64,000 nucleotides of DNA from the NCBI RefSeq assembly GCF_033705735.1, contig NZ_CP131130.1, positions 1,553,001 through 1,617,000 of the forward strand. The letters are read 5' to 3'. The notes beneath the pieces were generated by a model that did not search any database, was not told the DNA's origin, and saw nothing but the letters and a program-made list of their open reading frames with translations. The stretch comes from Shinella zoogloeoides. GTDB taxonomy: Bacteria > Pseudomonadota > Alphaproteobacteria > Rhizobiales > Rhizobiaceae. Positions 63,828 to 64,000 of the stretch are shown here, one piece after another (the first letter of the stretch is position 1; each line of letters begins with the position of its first letter). The translations under genes and the position numbers were made by a program.

Positions 63828-64000
63828 ATGAACACTTCCGGAAACGCACGGGGCGCGCTCTACATGGTCATCGCCATGGCCGCCTTCACCTGCAACGACG
63901 CCCTCGTCAAATCCGTCACCCATGTCATGAATACCGGCCAAATCCTCTTCGTGCGCGGGCTGATGACCAGCGCGCTGGTCCTCCTGATCGCATGGAGCAT
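63828..64000 (+). CDS. EamA/DMT-family transporter, 3' truncated by the window
   Basis: The first 57 codons of a membrane transporter: GNARGALYMVIAMAAFTCNDALVKSV, split by the short helix turn, then QILFVRGLMTS. This is the N-terminal start of the EamA repeat in drug/metabolite transporters. The start may also be ATG 63795, eleven codons upstream in frame; 63828 is preferred because homologues begin near it. The substrate is unknown. Confidence 0.82.
   Translation, partial: MNTSGNARGALYMVIAMAAFTCNDALVKSVTHVMNTGQILFVRGLMTSALVLLIAWS

Noticed and set aside
1..64000. Search for prophage, insertion sequence, toxin-antitoxin or defence island
   Set aside because: No transposase, integrase, phage structural, restriction or toxin gene motif appears; gene content and composition are those of core chromosome.

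Overview
The window is a high-GC, densely coded chromosomal stretch of an alphaproteobacterium, almost certainly of the Rhizobiaceae. The pointers are a giant GPR/RgsE-type growth-pole coiled-coil protein, a fused malic enzyme that reads like rhizobial Dme, DUF2865 and TadE/TadG-like proteins, an LTA-synthase-like protein resembling the cyclic-glucan phosphoglycerol transferase CgmB, RIME-like intergenic mosaic repeats and an MmgR-like sRNA candidate. The genus cannot be resolved by eye. I see no rRNA, tRNA, CRISPR array, transposase, integrase or prophage gene, so this looks like core chromosome and not an island.

Layout. 1-3.8 kb: a 5'-truncated SixA-type phosphatase, the YcjX/YcjF-like pair and a secreted protein. 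3.8-5.5 kb: overlapping folate operon folP-folB-folK (minus). 5.7-7.6 kb: a DUF922 protein, a small-RNA candidate with promoter and terminator, a [2Fe-2S] ferredoxin and an Hpt protein. 8.1-14.0 kb: the 1960-residue growth-pole protein with internal 22-residue repeats, then a Tim44-domain protein and a tandem mosaic repeat. 15.5-19.6 kb: a four-gene Mla/Pqi-like lipid transport operon. 19.7-30.7 kb: dipeptide epimerase, MFS transporter, metallophosphoesterase, malic enzyme, ABC-F protein, DUF2865 protein, SDR and a divergent LacI regulator. 30.7-41.8 kb: CHASE4-GGDEF cyclase, NYN-domain protein, NAD synthetase, LTA-synthase-like transferase, DUF1003, a TadE/TadG pair, GFA protein and class II DAHP synthase. 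41.9-50.0 kb: glutathione reductase, ribose-5-phosphate isomerase, phosphoglycolate phosphatase, a large L,D-transpeptidase and fumarase C. 50.2-54.9 kb: a second diguanylate cyclase, an unlisted 25-residue membrane peptide gene, a second L,D-transpeptidase, an M15-type peptidase, and an alpha/beta hydrolase divergent from a MarR regulator with a clear operator. 54.9-64.0 kb: LtrA, TMEM175, CPA2 antiporter and DUF971 genes, then moaA, a secreted protein, a chemoreceptor and a truncated EamA transporter.

Functional themes. The cell envelope dominates: polar growth, peptidoglycan cross-linking (two L,D-transpeptidases, M15 peptidase, dipeptide epimerase), outer-membrane lipid transport, cyclic-glucan or lipid decoration and several secreted proteins. 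The rest is central metabolism (folate, NAD, malate, fumarate, pentose phosphate, shikimate, molybdopterin) and signalling (two GGDEF proteins, Hpt, MCP).

Most worth a second look: the MmgR-like sRNA at about 6541-6620, the repeats inside the growth-pole gene, the 25-residue peptide gene at 51370-51447, the hairpin that hides the ribosome binding site of the DUF1003 gene, and the possible non-AUG start of the M15 peptidase gene. I did not find a convincing unknown multi-gene defence or mobile system.
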